A DNA stretch of 64,000 bases, from positions 20,673 through 84,672 of the forward strand of contig WJLW01000047.1 in assembly GCA_014728295.1 (NCBI GenBank). The letters are read 5' to 3'. The notes beneath the pieces are model-generated. The model made no database searches and was not told the DNA's origin. It was given only the letters and a program-made list of their open reading frames with translations. Position numbers and translations under genes: made by a program. Every line of letters begins with the position of its first letter. The first letter of the stretch is position 1. Shown in pieces: positions 53,399-62,400 of this stretch. Source of the stretch: Chitinivibrionales bacterium. Lineage in GTDB: Bacteria; Fibrobacterota; Chitinivibrionia; Chitinivibrionales; WJKA01.

Positions 53399-53809
53399 CT
53401 ATTCTTTATCCGCCGCAAGCGATACTTTAGCCGCCCCTGCGAGCGCACACTTGTCCATAACCTGGACCGCCTTTCCGATGGCGGCATTTTCGTCGGCAAT
53501 GATGACGACCGACATGTCGGGCCGCTTGCCGATCTCCTGCTTTACGAGCGTTTCCAGCCGCTCAAGGCTTACCTGCCGGCCGTAGACGTGAATGGTTCCC
53601 TCCCGCGTCACACCGATCATCATGGTTTTCTGTCCCTGGCTGATTGCCGATTGAGCCTTGGGCTTGGATACGTCCACTCCGGTTTGCCGGTTGAAATTGG
53701 TCGTGATGACAAAAAAGATCAGCAAAATGAACACCATGTCAATTAGCGGGCCCATATTGATTTCGCCTGATTCCTGATTTGCCTGCACCAGGCCGTAGTC
53801 TTCAAACAT
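53399..53809 (-). CDS. exbD: Biopolymer transport protein ExbD/TolR
   Basis: 136 residues: short cytoplasmic start, one membrane helix (GPLIDMVFILLIFFVITTNF) with the proton-binding Asp of the LIDMVFILL motif, and a periplasmic domain. It overlaps the preceding exbB by eight bases. It forms the proton channel with ExbB. Confidence 0.93.
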   Translation of the reverse strand: MFEDYGLVQANQESGEINMGPLIDMVFILLIFFVITTNFNRQTGVDVSKPKAQSAISQGQKTMMIGVTREGTIHVYGRQVSLERLETLVKQEIGKRPDMSVVIIADENAAIGKAVQVMDKCALAGAAKVSLAADKE

Positions 53810-54476
53810 TGTCTGTCAGCTCCTGCTTGTCGCCTTTGCTTTGTTCTTTGCGGATTGTCTTAATCTGATTTACCAGGTTTTCACCATCCTGAAACAGCTT
53901 CGAAACCAGAGCGTTTTTTTTGTTGAGCAGAAAATTGTGAAAAATCATGGCCGGAAATGCAACGGTCAGGCCTGCCTGTGTCGTGATGAGCGCTATGCTG
54001 ATGCCCTCGGCGGTCAATGCCGGATTGCCTACGCCGAATTCGGTAATAACGCGAAAGGTTTTTATCATACCGGTTACCGTGCCCAGCAGACCCAGCAGCG
54101 GCGCAACCGAAATCCAGGCGTTCATACTCGAAAAGCCGCAGTTAAGCTGCGGAACGGCTGCGATAAGAAATTCCCGGAAAATGACCCGGATCCGGCTTTC
54201 TTTCGTGACGCGGTTTTGACGCCGGTCACGATCTATCTGCTTAAGTAAATCGTCATAGGTTTCCAATCCCGACTCTGCAGCTCCACCGTTACCGTTCAGT
54301 ACCTTCTGCAGTTCGTTGAGGAACTTCTTGCGTGCACGCGCGAATCTGTTCAGAAACAGGATCCGGCTCAATCCGATATGCCAGGCAATTACAGCAACCG
54401 AAAAAATAACGATCATGATAATCGGACCGCCCGATTTAAAATGATTCACAAAGATCCTGAATAGCTCTGAGATCAT
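53802..54476 (-). CDS. exbB: Biopolymer transport protein ExbB/TolQ
   Basis: 224 residues with three membrane helices. The conserved MotA/TolQ/ExbB motifs are present (APLLGLLGTVTGMIKTFRVI, ALITTQAGLTVAFPAMIFH). It forms the proton-conducting complex with ExbD. In this operon it follows a second, longer ExbB-like gene by 21 bases. Confidence 0.93.
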   Translation of the reverse strand: MISELFRIFVNHFKSGGPIIMIVIFSVAVIAWHIGLSRILFLNRFARARKKFLNELQKVLNGNGGAAESGLETYDDLLKQIDRDRRQNRVTKESRIRVIFREFLIAAVPQLNCGFSSMNAWISVAPLLGLLGTVTGMIKTFRVITEFGVGNPALTAEGISIALITTQAGLTVAFPAMIFHNFLLNKKNALVSKLFQDGENLVNQIKTIRKEQSKGDKQELTDNV

Positions 54477-54497
54477 ACTTTTTGCAGTGAAATGAAA

Positions 54498-55952
54498 TTA
54501 ATCTTCCGGCCACAGACGGTTGAGAATGCGCAATGCATTCTTTTCCATCTCCGACATAACGTAATTGGTACGGTTTCGCAAATAATTGTGAATGAGCAGA
54601 ATGGGTATAGCTATTGCCAGCCCGGTCTGGGTGGTTATCAGCGCCTCGGAAATACCTCCCGCCAGAATTTTCGGATCGCCGGTTCCATAGTCGGTTATAA
54701 CCTTGAACAACGTGATCATTCCGGTCACCGTACCCAGCAAACCAAGCAACGGAGCAGCCCCGGCGATAACGGCCAGGGTATTGAGGTGCTTGTTGAGCAG
54801 GGGACTTTCTTCAAGCAGTATTTCCCGCACCTTTTTTTCCGCCACCGTGCGCTTCCACTTGGAGTGTTCAAGGCAGGTGGTAACCACTCTGGCAACGACG
54901 CCTTTTTGTTTTTTCGCATAGCCGCGGGCTTTCTCGACATTGCCTTTTTCAAGATCGGCAATAACCCGTTCGGTGAGAGCTTTATTGCGCTTATCTTTGC
55001 TTGAAAACTGTACAATTTTCCATACCACGAGAACAAGCGCCCATAACGGCAAGATCAGCAGGAAGGGCATAACCGCGCCGCCTTTGCCGACATACTCGCG
55101 AACCTTCCGCCAGAGACTGGGTTTCTTGCCCGCGATAATCACTTCTGACTGATTGTTCTGCATAACATCGGTGAGCACCATGCCGGATATATTGTCGTTT
55201 TGTATCCAGCGCGGCAAAACGTCCTGCAGATGCGCCCTGATATCAGGATCGGTTATTTCGACGACCGCATACCTTTGCGCACCCAGATTGCCTGTCTGGC
55301 GGACGTAATACACATTGCCCGTGTCGTTGAGCCCATACGCATGCACATTGCCGAATCGAGCCAGCGTCACCAGTTGTGCATCGGATTCTTCGGGAATAAT
55401 TGTCTGCTTTGCCAGCAATATGTCCTTGCCTCTGGAAATGTACTTTGTCGAATAGGCATAATAGTCCGACAATGTCGTCACGGCGCTGTTGTGCGTCTTG
55501 CGACTGCGGCGAATCTTTTCCAGATCGCGGCGGCGTTCCTCTATGTCAAGAGGCATGGTTTCGAATATATAATCCGACTCCTTCTCCAGGAGTTCACTCA
55601 GTGTCGACGAAACCCATTTCCATTCGTCTTTGAGACCTTCCAGTTTTTTGCGTTCGTCTTCAAGCATGCGATCTTTGGAAAACGTCTGCTCTTTGACCCG
55701 CGAGAGATCGGCATACGCACGCTCCTGCACTTCCCGGAGACGATCCAGTTCTTCCTTATCAGCCTCACGCTGCTCGACAAACCGCTGCTTCTGGCGCCAT
55801 CTCGCCGCTATCTCAAGCTGCAGAGAGTCGCGGGCTGTCGTCAGGTACGATTTGAGTACCTGCAGCTCCTTTTCCTTTGCCTCGATTGCCCGGCGCGATT
55901 GAGCGAAAATCGCTGTTGCGCTCAGCAGAAGTATCAGTATGCTTTGTTTCAT
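54498..55952 (-). CDS. Large ExbB-like protein with N-terminal periplasmic coiled coil
   Basis: 484 residues. A signal peptide, then a coiled-coil stretch (residues about 20-135, RAIEAKEKELQVLKSYLTTA, KDRMLEDERKKLEGL). A globular part follows, then the MotA/TolQ/ExbB domain (from about residue 290) with the same signature as ExbB (APLLGLLGTVTGMITLFKVI, ALITTQTGLAIAIPILLIHN). Such two-part ExbB proteins accompany DUF3450 genes in TonB clusters of other bacteria. It overlaps DUF3450 by four bases. It probably joins the energising complex to a periplasmic scaffold. Confidence 0.85.
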   Translation of the reverse strand: MKQSILILLLSATAIFAQSRRAIEAKEKELQVLKSYLTTARDSLQLEIAARWRQKQRFVEQREADKEELDRLREVQERAYADLSRVKEQTFSKDRMLEDERKKLEGLKDEWKWVSSTLSELLEKESDYIFETMPLDIEERRRDLEKIRRSRKTHNSAVTTLSDYYAYSTKYISRGKDILLAKQTIIPEESDAQLVTLARFGNVHAYGLNDTGNVYYVRQTGNLGAQRYAVVEITDPDIRAHLQDVLPRWIQNDNISGMVLTDVMQNNQSEVIIAGKKPSLWRKVREYVGKGGAVMPFLLILPLWALVLVVWKIVQFSSKDKRNKALTERVIADLEKGNVEKARGYAKKQKGVVARVVTTCLEHSKWKRTVAEKKVREILLEESPLLNKHLNTLAVIAGAAPLLGLLGTVTGMITLFKVITDYGTGDPKILAGGISEALITTQTGLAIAIPILLIHNYLRNRTNYVMSEMEKNALRILNRLWPED

Positions 55953-56812
55953 TCGGCCTCTCCTTCCGAAGGAGCAGCGGCCCGGGCGGCTTGTGTTGCC
56001 ATATTCTCGACATTATTGAAAGGAAGTTTGACAAATGCGGGCAATTTTTTGCCCTCCCGAATATTGACCGCCAGCAGGATGTTTGCGGCGACGGCGGGAT
56101 CATCTATCAATCGCCACAGAGGATTGCCGCTATCATCGTAGCCGTCCCACACGGCGGCTTTGGTCCCTTTGGAATTCGCCGCGGCTTCGAACAAGGCACC
56201 GATGCGAATGCGATATGCCGTACCGGTAATCGACGTTACCGGCGGTGTGCCCTGCTGAATCTGGATAGACGTTGTCAACGCTGTCATGTCCTTGATTACC
56301 TGCGACAATCGATTGACCCCCTCAACATTATCAATAGCCTTGGAATTCAACTCGCTCTGCAAATAGCTCAGTGAAGCGGTCAATGTTTTTGAAGCCATCG
56401 GTGGAAATGTATTGGCAATGCCGATCATTTTCGAACAGCCCGACATTAATTTGTTGCGCGTATTGTCCTGCAGCAGCTCATATTGCTTCTGCGCTGCAAC
56501 GGTCGAGTTGACCAATGCGGAAAGCGAATCGACCTTTGATTGCTGTGTGCGAATGTCGGCCCTGATGGAGTCGGTCTCATCTTTGATGGTTTCAAAGCGC
56601 TTGCGCATGCGATCAACATATTCGGCAAATTCTTTGCGGTCATTGACCGTTTCCTCTTTGACGCGTTGACGCTCAGCCTGCACCTGATTAAGCTCACGCC
56701 GGATTCGATTTATTTCTTCATCCAGATCGTACTGGTCTGCAGCTTCAATCTGCCAGGATAATGCTGTGGCCAAAGCCGCAATGGGAATAAGATAACGCTT
56801 CAAAACGCACAT
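55949..56812 (-). CDS. DUF3450-family periplasmic protein
   Basis: 287 residues. Signal peptide (LIPIAALATALSWQIEA). Residues about 25-120 form a long coiled coil (YDLDEEINRIRRELNQVQAE, KRFETIKDETDSIRADIR), followed by a globular end with the conserved RIGALFEAAANSKGTKAAVW segment. DUF3450 proteins occur with ExbB, ExbD and TonB in the same operon and are thought to act in the periplasm as scaffolds; function unproven. First gene of the operon, with a Pho-box-like repeat 102 bases upstream. Confidence 0.85.
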   Translation of the reverse strand: MCVLKRYLIPIAALATALSWQIEAADQYDLDEEINRIRRELNQVQAERQRVKEETVNDRKEFAEYVDRMRKRFETIKDETDSIRADIRTQQSKVDSLSALVNSTVAAQKQYELLQDNTRNKLMSGCSKMIGIANTFPPMASKTLTASLSYLQSELNSKAIDNVEGVNRLSQVIKDMTALTTSIQIQQGTPPVTSITGTAYRIRIGALFEAAANSKGTKAAVWDGYDDSGNPLWRLIDDPAVAANILLAVNIREGKKLPAFVKLPFNNVENMATQAARAAAPSEGEAE

Positions 56813-56913
56813 GTGCCATCGATCTCCTTGTGTGACAATCGTTTAATTGGTAGTGCGGGGTACATTTCTGCTCACAAAACTATAGAAGATAGTTGCGTAA
56901 TCTTTAAATTATA

Positions 56914-56939
56914 TTAGCAAAAAGTTAGTATTGTGTTAG
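56914..56939 (-). promoter_or_regulatory. Pho-box-like repeat upstream of the DUF3450-exb-tonB operon
   Basis: TTAG cores on the + strand at 56914, 56925 and 56936, exactly 11 bases apart. On the minus strand: CTAACACAATACTAACTTTT followed by a third CTAA core. A TATAAT-like hexamer follows directly. Confidence 0.7.
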
Positions 56940-56955
56940 CAAAGCTTGCTCCGGA

Positions 56956-57603
56956 TTAGATTTCGGAAGGGGAAATGCTAGCATTTTGCAACGAATCCCG
57001 CTTCTGCGGGTCTATTTCGACGCGGTTTCCCCGGTCAAATTGCTGCACCGATATAAGGTTTCCCTGTTCATCCCAGCGATAAAACATGCCGTGCTTTTTG
57101 CCGCTTGTATATGATCCCCTGCCAATAACTGCTCCTGTCGCCGACCAGCGAGTGAAGCTTCCTTCTTTTTCGGCGTTTCTGAAAAGACATTCGTATGCTT
57201 TCTCACCATTTGGATGGTAGTCGGTATATTTGCCGCCCCGCCGCCCGTTTACATAATGGGATTTCGAAAAAAGCGAGCCGTCTTCGTGCCACTCTTTTTT
57301 GAGCCCGACGATTCTGCCGTGCTCATAGGTGCACTCGTACCACTTTTGTCCATTTTCGAAGAAAGCCGCTTGCCGGCCATGCTCCTTGCCGTCCAGGTAA
57401 TGAGTTTCCATGCTCATCTTGCCGTTCTCGAAGTAGGACGCATAGGGACCGTGTTTGACAAGTTCGCCGTCGGAACCTCTTTTAACGGCATATCGGGTGC
57501 GGAGCGCTCCGCTTTCATAGTACTTCTTTTCTGTTCGGGTGCAAAAACTGCACAAACAGCACAAAATGGCCGGCAGCACATGCCTCAATTTAGCCATAAG
57601 CAA
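56956..57603 (-). CDS. MORN/YwqK-type repeat protein, lipoprotein-like
   Basis: 215 residues. A hydrophobic start (LPAILCCLCSFC) makes export and lipid anchoring likely. The rest is made of repeats of about 22 residues of the form Y-x-x-G-x-x-x-G-x-x-x-x-Y-x-x-x-G-x-x (GPYASYFENGKMSMETHYLD, GKYTDYHPNGEKAYECLF), at least six. These are the repeats of the YwqK or MORN-like family, found in surface and toxin-associated proteins. Ribosome site is weak. It sits between the beta-helix lipoprotein, which has its own terminator, and the Pho-box of the next operon. Confidence 0.75.
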   Translation of the reverse strand: MLMAKLRHVLPAILCCLCSFCTRTEKKYYESGALRTRYAVKRGSDGELVKHGPYASYFENGKMSMETHYLDGKEHGRQAAFFENGQKWYECTYEHGRIVGLKKEWHEDGSLFSKSHYVNGRRGGKYTDYHPNGEKAYECLFRNAEKEGSFTRWSATGAVIGRGSYTSGKKHGMFYRWDEQGNLISVQQFDRGNRVEIDPQKRDSLQNASISPSEI

Positions 57604-57635
57604 AGATTCCCGGTTATACGTTGCAGGCTGGCTTA

Positions 57636-57674
57636 AAAATACAAAAAGAGCTTCCCTTGGTGAAAGGGAAGCTC
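57636..57674 (-). terminator. Terminator of the beta-helix lipoprotein gene
   Basis: Stem GAGCTTCCCTT / AAGGGAAGCTC (57648-57658, 57664-57674), five-base loop, followed on the minus strand by TTTTTGTATTTTT. Confidence 0.92.
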
Positions 57675-57709
57675 GGTAGCGCTATTAACTTATTGGAAGG
57701 AAGCTTGAA

Positions 57710-59182
57710 TTAAAGCTGAGAGAAAAAGCTCCAGCCACTAAGCCAGTTTGTCGTATTGAAGGCACCGATGTAATCTGCAGGTTCAAAGAAAGCATCTCCG
57801 GCAGGAATCGCTTTCCTTGACGCCGTCAAAGCAACTCCACCGGCGGTTGGCAGAAGATTGTCTCTGGTAACACCGGCATCCTGGCCGAAAGTGTTATTTG
57901 TTGAAACAATTGATACAATTGAATCTTTGACCGCCGCACTGTCGACGCTTGAAAATTTGACCAGACTGTCAGCGCTGCCGACACCATAACCAAACGAATA
58001 AAACAAATTGTTTGTCATTTCAAGTTCTCCGCTGAGAACCCTGTCGGAGACTTTCTTGCCAACCACGCCATCTTCGTCGTCAAAATTTATCACACCGACC
58101 AGAGAGAGTGAGCCACTGGAAATTTTAATATCTCCAAAAAAGTCGGTGAATATTGAATTGTAAACTTTCGCTGCAGTTTCCTGACGCAGCTTGAAAATCA
58201 TATTTCCACTGTTATTTGATGACGCACCCGATCCGATAAAGGTAGCATTATAAATTGTCGGCATCGAATAGAGGTCATTGCCAAAATTATCGCTCGCCGA
58301 CCCGTCACACTCTGCGCCGCGATCCCCGGCATCATCGCTCTGCACAACAACCCAGAACTGACCTTTTCCTCTGAATCCTTCGTCCCAGTCATAAGAGTCA
58401 TCGGCGCAACCAATTGCCGCGAGATGCTTGGTATTAACAGTACCGCCGAAAAATTCAAAACCGTCATCGGCGTTGTTATACACTTCAACATATTCAATAA
58501 CGGTTTTGCTGCCGACACCGCCCATGGTTAAACCATTTATCTCGTTACCTTCACCAATGTTGGTTCCTCCGTAGCGGATTGATACATACTTGATAACACC
58601 AGAGCTGTCTGCAGTATCAGTGCCGCCGTATTGACCGCGGGAGTCATTAGGATCAATACCTTCAATCTGTTCAAAACCGTCTTTTCTGTTCGTTGTTGAT
58701 TTCCCGAGCACGATGAGTCCTCCCCACATGCCGCGTGCACTACCGGAAAGATCATCAATTGCAGTGAGGTCATCGTTCTGAGCCGTCATGATAATCGGAG
58801 CTGTGGCCGTACCTTCTGCAATTATTTTACCGCCTTTGGCAATTATGAGTGCGCTTGCATTCAAACCGCCACCCGGCGCTCCCTTGATAACTGTTCCTGC
58901 CTCAATGGTTAAAACCGCACCATCTTCCACAAAAACAAAGCCCTTGAGCAGATATGTTGTATCCGATGATAGCGTAAGTTGTTCATTAGCCTGGATGTCG
59001 CTATCACGGAGAATTTTCATACCATCCTCAAACAAGGTATCCGTTACCGTCACCGTGTCTGTTTTTGTAACGGTAGTAGGGCTGTCATCTTCATCGCAAC
59101 CAGTCAGGGCCACGAAAAGATAAGATGCCAAAAGCATCGGGCAAAGAACTGCGAAAAAAAACCTTTTGAAGAACTGGCTCAT
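57710..59182 (-). CDS. Beta-helix-like surface lipoprotein
   Basis: 490 residues from the ATG at 59182, which has a strong ribosome site AAAGGAGGAGCTCCT; an earlier in-frame start at 59278 lacks one. Signal peptide with lipobox ALTGC, Cys28. A Thr/Asp-rich linker (TKTDTVTVTDTL) follows, then beta-strand repeats (VFVEDGAVLTIEAGTVIKGA, IIAKGGKIIAEGTATAPII, YVSIRYGGTNIGEGNEING) with the regular pattern of a right-handed beta-helix. Anchored at the outer membrane. It follows the TonB receptor in the same direction with a Pho-box-like repeat between, and is a likely surface partner of that receptor. Confidence 0.8.
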   Translation of the reverse strand: MSQFFKRFFFAVLCPMLLASYLFVALTGCDEDDSPTTVTKTDTVTVTDTLFEDGMKILRDSDIQANEQLTLSSDTTYLLKGFVFVEDGAVLTIEAGTVIKGAPGGGLNASALIIAKGGKIIAEGTATAPIIMTAQNDDLTAIDDLSGSARGMWGGLIVLGKSTTNRKDGFEQIEGIDPNDSRGQYGGTDTADSSGVIKYVSIRYGGTNIGEGNEINGLTMGGVGSKTVIEYVEVYNNADDGFEFFGGTVNTKHLAAIGCADDSYDWDEGFRGKGQFWVVVQSDDAGDRGAECDGSASDNFGNDLYSMPTIYNATFIGSGASSNNSGNMIFKLRQETAAKVYNSIFTDFFGDIKISSGSLSLVGVINFDDEDGVVGKKVSDRVLSGELEMTNNLFYSFGYGVGSADSLVKFSSVDSAAVKDSIVSIVSTNNTFGQDAGVTRDNLLPTAGGVALTASRKAIPAGDAFFEPADYIGAFNTTNWLSGWSFFSQL

Positions 59183-59294
59183 AGGAGCTCCTCCTTTGAA
59201 TTTGGAAAATTGTAAAAATGCAAATACCTCATGTCTTAGTAGAATCATCTCTTTTGATACACATGTACCGGAGAACAAAAATCATTTTATTACA

Positions 59295-59363
59295 TTAGAT
59301 TTGAATAAGATTCGTGTTAGAATTGTATTAGCGGCCCTATTGCGGCCTAACACAACGCTAACA
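59295..59363 (-). promoter_or_regulatory. Pho-box-like repeats with inverted copies upstream of the beta-helix lipoprotein
   Basis: On the + strand TTAG at 59295, 59317 and 59328, with TAAG at 59306 filling the same 11-base grid. Two more cores CTAACA point the other way at 59347 and 59358, 11 bases apart. The two halves form a dyad that could also fold as a hairpin. The lipoprotein start is 113 bases away. Confidence 0.65.
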
Positions 59364-59467
59364 ATTGCCTTGCGAGTATTCGAATGAGGGATACCACAGA
59401 TTGAAACAAGTGTGGCAATTTTCAGGGTGTATTAGCGAAGCTACTTCCCTAATATTTTTTTTCAGAA

Positions 59468-62400
59468 TCAAAACTCGTAGCTAATACCCATGCTGTAAGA
59501 TACGCCCGTCTTTTCTTTTTCGGTAATTAATTCACTGTCCTGATATTGGTGAACAAACAGCTTCTTGCTGTTGAGCATATTTTTTGCCGATAGCTTGACT
59601 TTGAAGTCGGACCAGACTTTTTTTGAAATGGAAATATTCATAATCGGTTGTGGTTTTTCCCATTCCCAGGGCTTATCCGGATCGGTCAGGTCACTCATCC
59701 TCGTCCCGAACACATTGAAGAAAAGGGTCGAATTGAGCCCGATATCGGGATTGTCGTAGATCAGAAAAGCGTTGAATACAATCGGTGACTGTCCCTGGAA
59801 TGGTCTGGTAAGCTCCTCATCCGGGAAGTAGTTCTCATTTTTGGCAGATCGACGTACCGCCGATGTATCAAGTTCCACGCGTGAAAATGAAAACGTAAAA
59901 TTCGAGGCTATTTGAAAATTTTTGAGCAAATCGATAAAATCAAGTCTTTTTCTCATCTCAATTTCCAGTCCAGCCAGGTCAACATCCTCTCTGGTGTTAA
60001 TTGGCGTCAACTGCTCATTCAATAAGAAATTAAGCTCGATGGGTTCATGAATACTTTTGTAAAAGGCGCTCACAGCCAATAGCTCACCGGGATTGATAAA
60101 CCATTCCCACCGCAGATCAACATTGTCGATATAGAAGCGCTTTAGCTCCGGGTTGCCAACGAATGTCTCGCCACCCTGATATGTGTATTCCCGGTAATTG
60201 GCTTTTTCTCTCATGGAAGGCCGAATGAGTGTTCTGGCATAAGAGCCTCGCACTATCAAATCATCGTCGAATTTGTAGGTCAGGCTTACTGCGGGGAGAA
60301 AATCATGATCATCAAGGCGGGCAAACCCGATGGAATCACTTACAATTCCCTGTTCGCTTATCACTCCAATATCTTCACCAAAGCTCTGACCTTGAAATCT
60401 GGCCCGTTCATACCTCAATCCAGCAGTCAGGGATAATCTATTCAAGAGAGGAAGCTCAGCCATTGCGAATGCAGCAAATAAATTGGAATTGCCTTTCCAT
60501 TGCGCCTCCGGAGCCGATTCATCCTTTATAAAGAGCCCGGAGGAATATCCGGAGGTAGTTGTAGCATCCTCAATAATACCAAGATGAGGACGCGAAATGA
60601 GGTCGGCAGGACGGACAGGATCACCTTGGTGCTGAGAACGATACACTCCGAAGTATCTTTGGAGCTGATATTCAATCATTCTTTCTGTTCGCTCCCTTTC
60701 TTTGCCTCGCCAGCCTCCACCGGCTTTTACCGTACCGGAATCGTCGCTCCACTGATAAAAAGGAACTGCAATCTCTACCCCGAAGGTGCCGGCATTTTCT
60801 TTTAAATTTCTCCACTGGTGATTTGGCTCCCCCACATTAGCTTCGAGATCATACCCGGTCTGGTTATTAAATGATGGGAAATAGAAGTGATTATATTCCT
60901 GAATATCAGGTTCATTCTGAGCTGTGCCTGTAAAAGATGCCTTCCATTTCAGATTCAGTGGAATACCCCGTATCCGGAAGGCATGAGAGCCGTACGGCTG
61001 AATGAAATTGATAAATCTTTCTTTAAAACTTAATCGCTGAAAAAGATACTTTTTATCCTTGTCATAATAGCCGAATATCCCATCAAGAAAACCGGCGTTT
61101 TTTATAGTGTTTTGTACGTAGAAGTAATTAACTGAAAGAATATGATCTGAATTCAGCTTAAAAGCCCCGCTTCCAAGTATGCTCCAAATAACCTTATTAT
61201 CACCTTCGGTAACCTTGTAGCGGTTTTCTACCACTTCCGGGGTCCCCGGAAGAGAAAAGGTATAATCCTTTTTCAAACCATTCTTGTTCAGGCTGTTACT
61301 GTTCTTATACGATATTGCCGACACAATTCCCAGCGGCTTCTCCATTACTGAAAAAGTATTGCCAAAAGCAAGGGAGTAGCTTTGATCAGGCAATGCCCGT
61401 TGCCTGGTTATAGCCTGAATCGTATCCAGCGAAGTGGCTAATTGCTCATTGAAAAACAGCGAATCAAGCGTCGGGCTATCCGGTGCAAGATTTTCAACCG
61501 GCCTGCCTTGCGCATTGTGATAAGGAATAATATCCGCTTTTGAATTCCCGGCAAATATATCCGGCAAATCGCGTGTCCCATCGTCAATTCCCAGCCAATC
61601 AAGGTTCCCGCCTTGATAGCTGATAAATTTCTCATTAAATGTCGTTCTATCGTTATAGGAGCCGGAAGCCTTTGCCGAAAAATAAAGTTCCTCAGGAAAA
61701 GGCTTCGTTATAATATCGACAACACCGCCTGCCCATTCGCCCGGCAAATCCGGTGTGAACGTTTTATAGGTGGTGATATTTTCTATCATGGCCGCTGGAA
61801 ACATATCCATGTTGACAGCCTTTCGATCGGGATCAGGGCTGGGCAATGGTGATCCGTTCAGCATAACCAGACTGTATTTTTCCGGCAAACCTCTGATAAT
61901 AACGTATCTTCCCCCCACCACAGATGCCCCCGTCACGCTTTTCATTGCGTCAGCAGCATCACTTGCCCCCATTCGTGACATTTCCTGCGAGCCAACCGCA
62001 TCTGTAAAGCTTATTGCGCTTTGCCTCTCCTTCAGCAGCACCGCACCGGTATTGCGATTGGCTTTGCTTTGCACCACCATGCGTTGCATCTCCGAGATAT
62101 CGCTTTGCTCCAGCTCGATGGAAAGCGTTGTCGTTTCGCCTTCCTGTATGTCAATTTCCTCAATTCCCTTTGAGGCATAGCCTTCATGGGTCACCGTAGC
62201 GCTGTAGGTCTTTCCCCTCAGGCCGACAATGCTGTATTCCCCTTTGAAATCGGTAACTCCCTGATAGCGGGTTGCGGCTAGTTCGATTTTGGCGCCCAGC
62301 AGCGGTTCCTGCGTTTCTTCATCGACGATCGTTCCGGTCAGTTTGCCGCGGTTGGCAACAGTGGCGGAATCCATCTGCTCGATGAGACTGAGCTCGAAAT

